Below are positions 62,293 to 64,000 of a stretch of 64,000 nt of DNA, piece by piece. Under the pieces are notes generated by a model, which did not search any database, was not told the DNA's origin, and saw nothing but the letters and a program-made list of their open reading frames with translations. Positions within the stretch are counted from its first letter, which is position 1; each line of letters begins with the position of its first letter. Origin of the DNA: Methanobacterium sp. UBA44 (lineage in GTDB: Archaea > Methanobacteriota > Methanobacteria > Methanobacteriales > Methanobacteriaceae); NCBI GenBank assembly GCA_002494885.1, contig DACV01000002.1, positions 310,001 to 374,000 of the forward strand. The letters run 5' to 3'. The position numbers and the translations under genes are program-made.

Positions 62293-63540
62293 ATGAAACT
62301 TTACGACATAGTAGTAGTCGGCGCAGGTCCGGCAGGAATGATGGCATCGATTCGAGCGGGACAGCTCGGTAAAAAAGTCATGTTAATTGAAAGAAATGAT
62401 ACACTGGGTAAAAAACTCAAAATAACAGGGAGCAGTCGGTGTAATATAACCAATACTGCATCATTAGACATGTTCATGGAAAGATTCGGTAAAAAGGGAT
62501 CTTTTTTTAGATCAGCATTCGTTGCATTTTCTAACAGAAGATTAATATCATTTTTTGAGTCTAAAGGGTTGAAATTCAGAGAAGAAACTAATGGAAGGGT
62601 GTTCCCGGTATCTGATAGGTCAAGATCAGTTATAAAGGTGTTAAAAGAATATTTATCCGAAAGTAACATTAAAATAAATTATAATACACGATTGAAAAGA
62701 ATAAAAAAGAAAGAAGGTTATTTCAGCCTTGATCTTGGTAATGATAATTATATGGCCACTAAAAAAATCATTTTAGCTACAGGAGGAATTTCATATAGCT
62801 CAACTGGTTCTACAGGGGATGGATTTAACGTCGCTGAAAAATTGGGTCATAAAATCACACCTTTAAAACCAGGTTTAGTTCCATTAAAAACCGGTGAAGA
62901 ATGGGTTAAAGATTTGCAGGGAATAACTCTTGAGGGTGTGGGCTTAACTTTTAAACATGGAAAAAAGAAGATAGTTTCAAAGAATGGAAACATTATTTTT
63001 ACTCATTTCGGCATTTCAGGACCTTTAGTTCTTGATTTAAGTAATCAAATAATAGATTTTCTTGAAAAAAACAAAAAAATTGACCTTTTAATTGATCTAT
63101 ATCCTCAAATGAAAAATCACGAAATGAAAAATAAATTGATTAATGAGATTGAAAACAGGAGTAAAACTGAATTTAAGAACTTCATGAAACTATTCATACC
63201 CAACAGAATGATATCTATATTAATTGATATAACAGGGATTAATCCAAAGAAAAAAGTTAATCAAATCACAAAAGGAGAACGGAATGCTATTTTAACCATA
63301 CTTAAGGCATTTCCTTTAACCATAACTGGATCTTTACCTGTTGAAAAAGCAATGGTTACATGTGGAGGGATTTCAAGGAATGAAATAAACCCTCAGACAC
63401 TGGAATCAAAAATAGTAAATGGATTGTATTTTGCCGGTGAAATTATTGATTTTTGTGCTCCAAGTGGAGGTTATAATTTACAACAGGCATTTTCTACTGG
63501 ATATCTTGCCGGTGAGTCAGCAGTAAAAAGTTTAGAATGA
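62293..63540 (+). CDS. NAD(P)/FAD-dependent oxidoreductase, HI0933 (BaiN) family
   Basis: A flavoprotein of 415 residues. The FAD loop VVVGAGPAGMMASIRAGQLG is at residues 6-25; GKKLKITGSSRCNITN (about 40-55) is the family signature; ATGGISYSSTGSTGDGF is the second dinucleotide-binding loop, and YFAGEIIDFCAPSGGYNLQQAF ends the chain. The substrate in archaea is unknown. No operon partner. Confidence 0.9.
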   Translation: MKLYDIVVVGAGPAGMMASIRAGQLGKKVMLIERNDTLGKKLKITGSSRCNITNTASLDMFMERFGKKGSFFRSAFVAFSNRRLISFFESKGLKFREETNGRVFPVSDRSRSVIKVLKEYLSESNIKINYNTRLKRIKKKEGYFSLDLGNDNYMATKKIILATGGISYSSTGSTGDGFNVAEKLGHKITPLKPGLVPLKTGEEWVKDLQGITLEGVGLTFKHGKKKIVSKNGNIIFTHFGISGPLVLDLSNQIIDFLEKNKKIDLLIDLYPQMKNHEMKNKLINEIENRSKTEFKNFMKLFIPNRMISILIDITGINPKKKVNQITKGERNAILTILKAFPLTITGSLPVEKAMVTCGGISRNEINPQTLESKIVNGLYFAGEIIDFCAPSGGYNLQQAFSTGYLAGESAVKSLE

Positions 63541-63557
63541 AATTTATCATTAAAGCT

Positions 63558-63776
63558 CTACTTTTCTTCTTTCATTTCTATTTTTAAGATTACAAAATCT
63601 CCCACTTTAACAATGTCTTCGATTGATACTCTTGAATCAGACCCTAATATTCCAGATGAAACATATATGCCTTCAATCTGCCATTTTTCAGTGTCTAAAT
63701 CAAAATCATTTACCTTTCCTACTTCAAAAGCGTTTTTATCGATTACTTTCTTTCCTATTAAATCTGATGTTTTCAT
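63558..63776 (-). CDS. PRC-barrel domain protein, 72 aa
   Basis: One PRC-barrel, a small beta barrel found in photosynthetic reaction centre H subunit and RimM: TSDLIGKKVIDKNAFEVGKVNDFDLD and WQIEGIYVSSG..VSIEDIVKVGDFVILK. In methanogens short stand-alone copies are common and their role is unknown. GAGGAG precedes the ATG by 6-7 bases. Confidence 0.88.
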   Translation of the reverse strand: MKTSDLIGKKVIDKNAFEVGKVNDFDLDTEKWQIEGIYVSSGILGSDSRVSIEDIVKVGDFVILKIEMKEEK

Positions 63777-64000
63777 TTTAAACTCCTCTTTTGAACAATA
63801 GTATTTAATAAATAAATCAATTATCTGCTCTTTTTATTATATCTTTAATAATATTTAAATATAATTATTTAAACTATTTTATAATATATAGTTCCCAATG
63901 GCTGATTTTACATAAAATTCTTAATATTTTTTATTTAAAATTAATATAAAGCTATTCTAAGAATTTTAGTCTAATTTAAATAGATAGAAATTTAAAATAT

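Overview
The window comes from a low-GC, mesophilic hydrogenotrophic methanogen of the order Methanobacteriales, most likely a Methanobacterium. This rests on archaeal genes (TBP, Alba, FEN-1, archaeal ProRS and AspRS, sn-glycerol-1-phosphate dehydrogenase), methanogen genes (methyl-CoM reductase component A2, CofC, homocitrate synthase/homoaconitase of the coenzyme B pathway, FprA, F390 synthetase-like ligase), cyclic 2,3-diphosphoglycerate synthetase and a pseudomurein-binding-like repeat. No rRNA, tRNA or CRISPR array was seen. Gene order from CbiT to the F390 synthetase-like gene resembles, from memory, the MTH146-MTH161 region of Methanothermobacter thermautotrophicus.

Region 1 (1-22.3 kb) is an accessory and defence zone. 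It opens with a GmrSD-like DUF262/DUF1524 nuclease, a DUF1802 protein and a complete type I restriction operon (hsdM-hsdS-hsdR). Next is an integrated element (about 9.65-16.0 kb): iteron-like repeats, a D5-type primase-helicase with a small ribbon-helix-helix-like partner, two unknown proteins, a 39-residue ORF, and a tyrosine recombinase beside the host alba gene. A second cluster (17.9-21.8 kb) has an RloC-like ATPase with zinc hook facing a DpnII-type GATC endonuclease, whose Dam methylase has lost its N-terminus at a junction with a truncated TPR gene. Both restriction nucleases of the first cluster appear to start at ATT; in hsdS/hsdR a single ATGA-to-ATTA change explains both a missing hsdR start and a readthrough tail on HsdS.

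Region 2 (22.3-38 kb) is mostly core genome on the minus strand: FEN-1, a DUF98 chorismate-lyase-like protein, homoaconitase large subunit and homocitrate synthase, a CYTH protein, TBP, a SerB-like phosphatase fused to a coiled coil, CbiT, UbiX, an HD hydrolase, MoaE, NadM and a DUF2795 protein. Two decayed genes (an RNase III and a small membrane protein) lie next to FEN-1.

Region 3 (38-64 kb) holds component A2, a flavin reductase-like protein and UspA, then an oxygen-defence block (three tandem rubredoxins, FprA, ferritin, peroxiredoxin, superoxide dismutase), a membrane-anchored methyltransferase, an F390 synthetase-like ligase and an ACT protein. After these come MntP, ThiD-CofC, ProRS, EgsA, RpiA, cDPG synthetase, HisD-AspRS, a DUF4013 protein, a flavoprotein and a PRC-barrel protein.

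A family of AT-rich multi-hairpin repeats with TTC, GAA or TTT loops appears at four places (22.0, 26.3, 41.3 and 48.1 kb). One lies in frame inside the TPR gene, and one is flanked by 18-bp direct repeats at the start of a decayed pyrimidine-dimer glycosylase gene, which suggests these hairpin units move.
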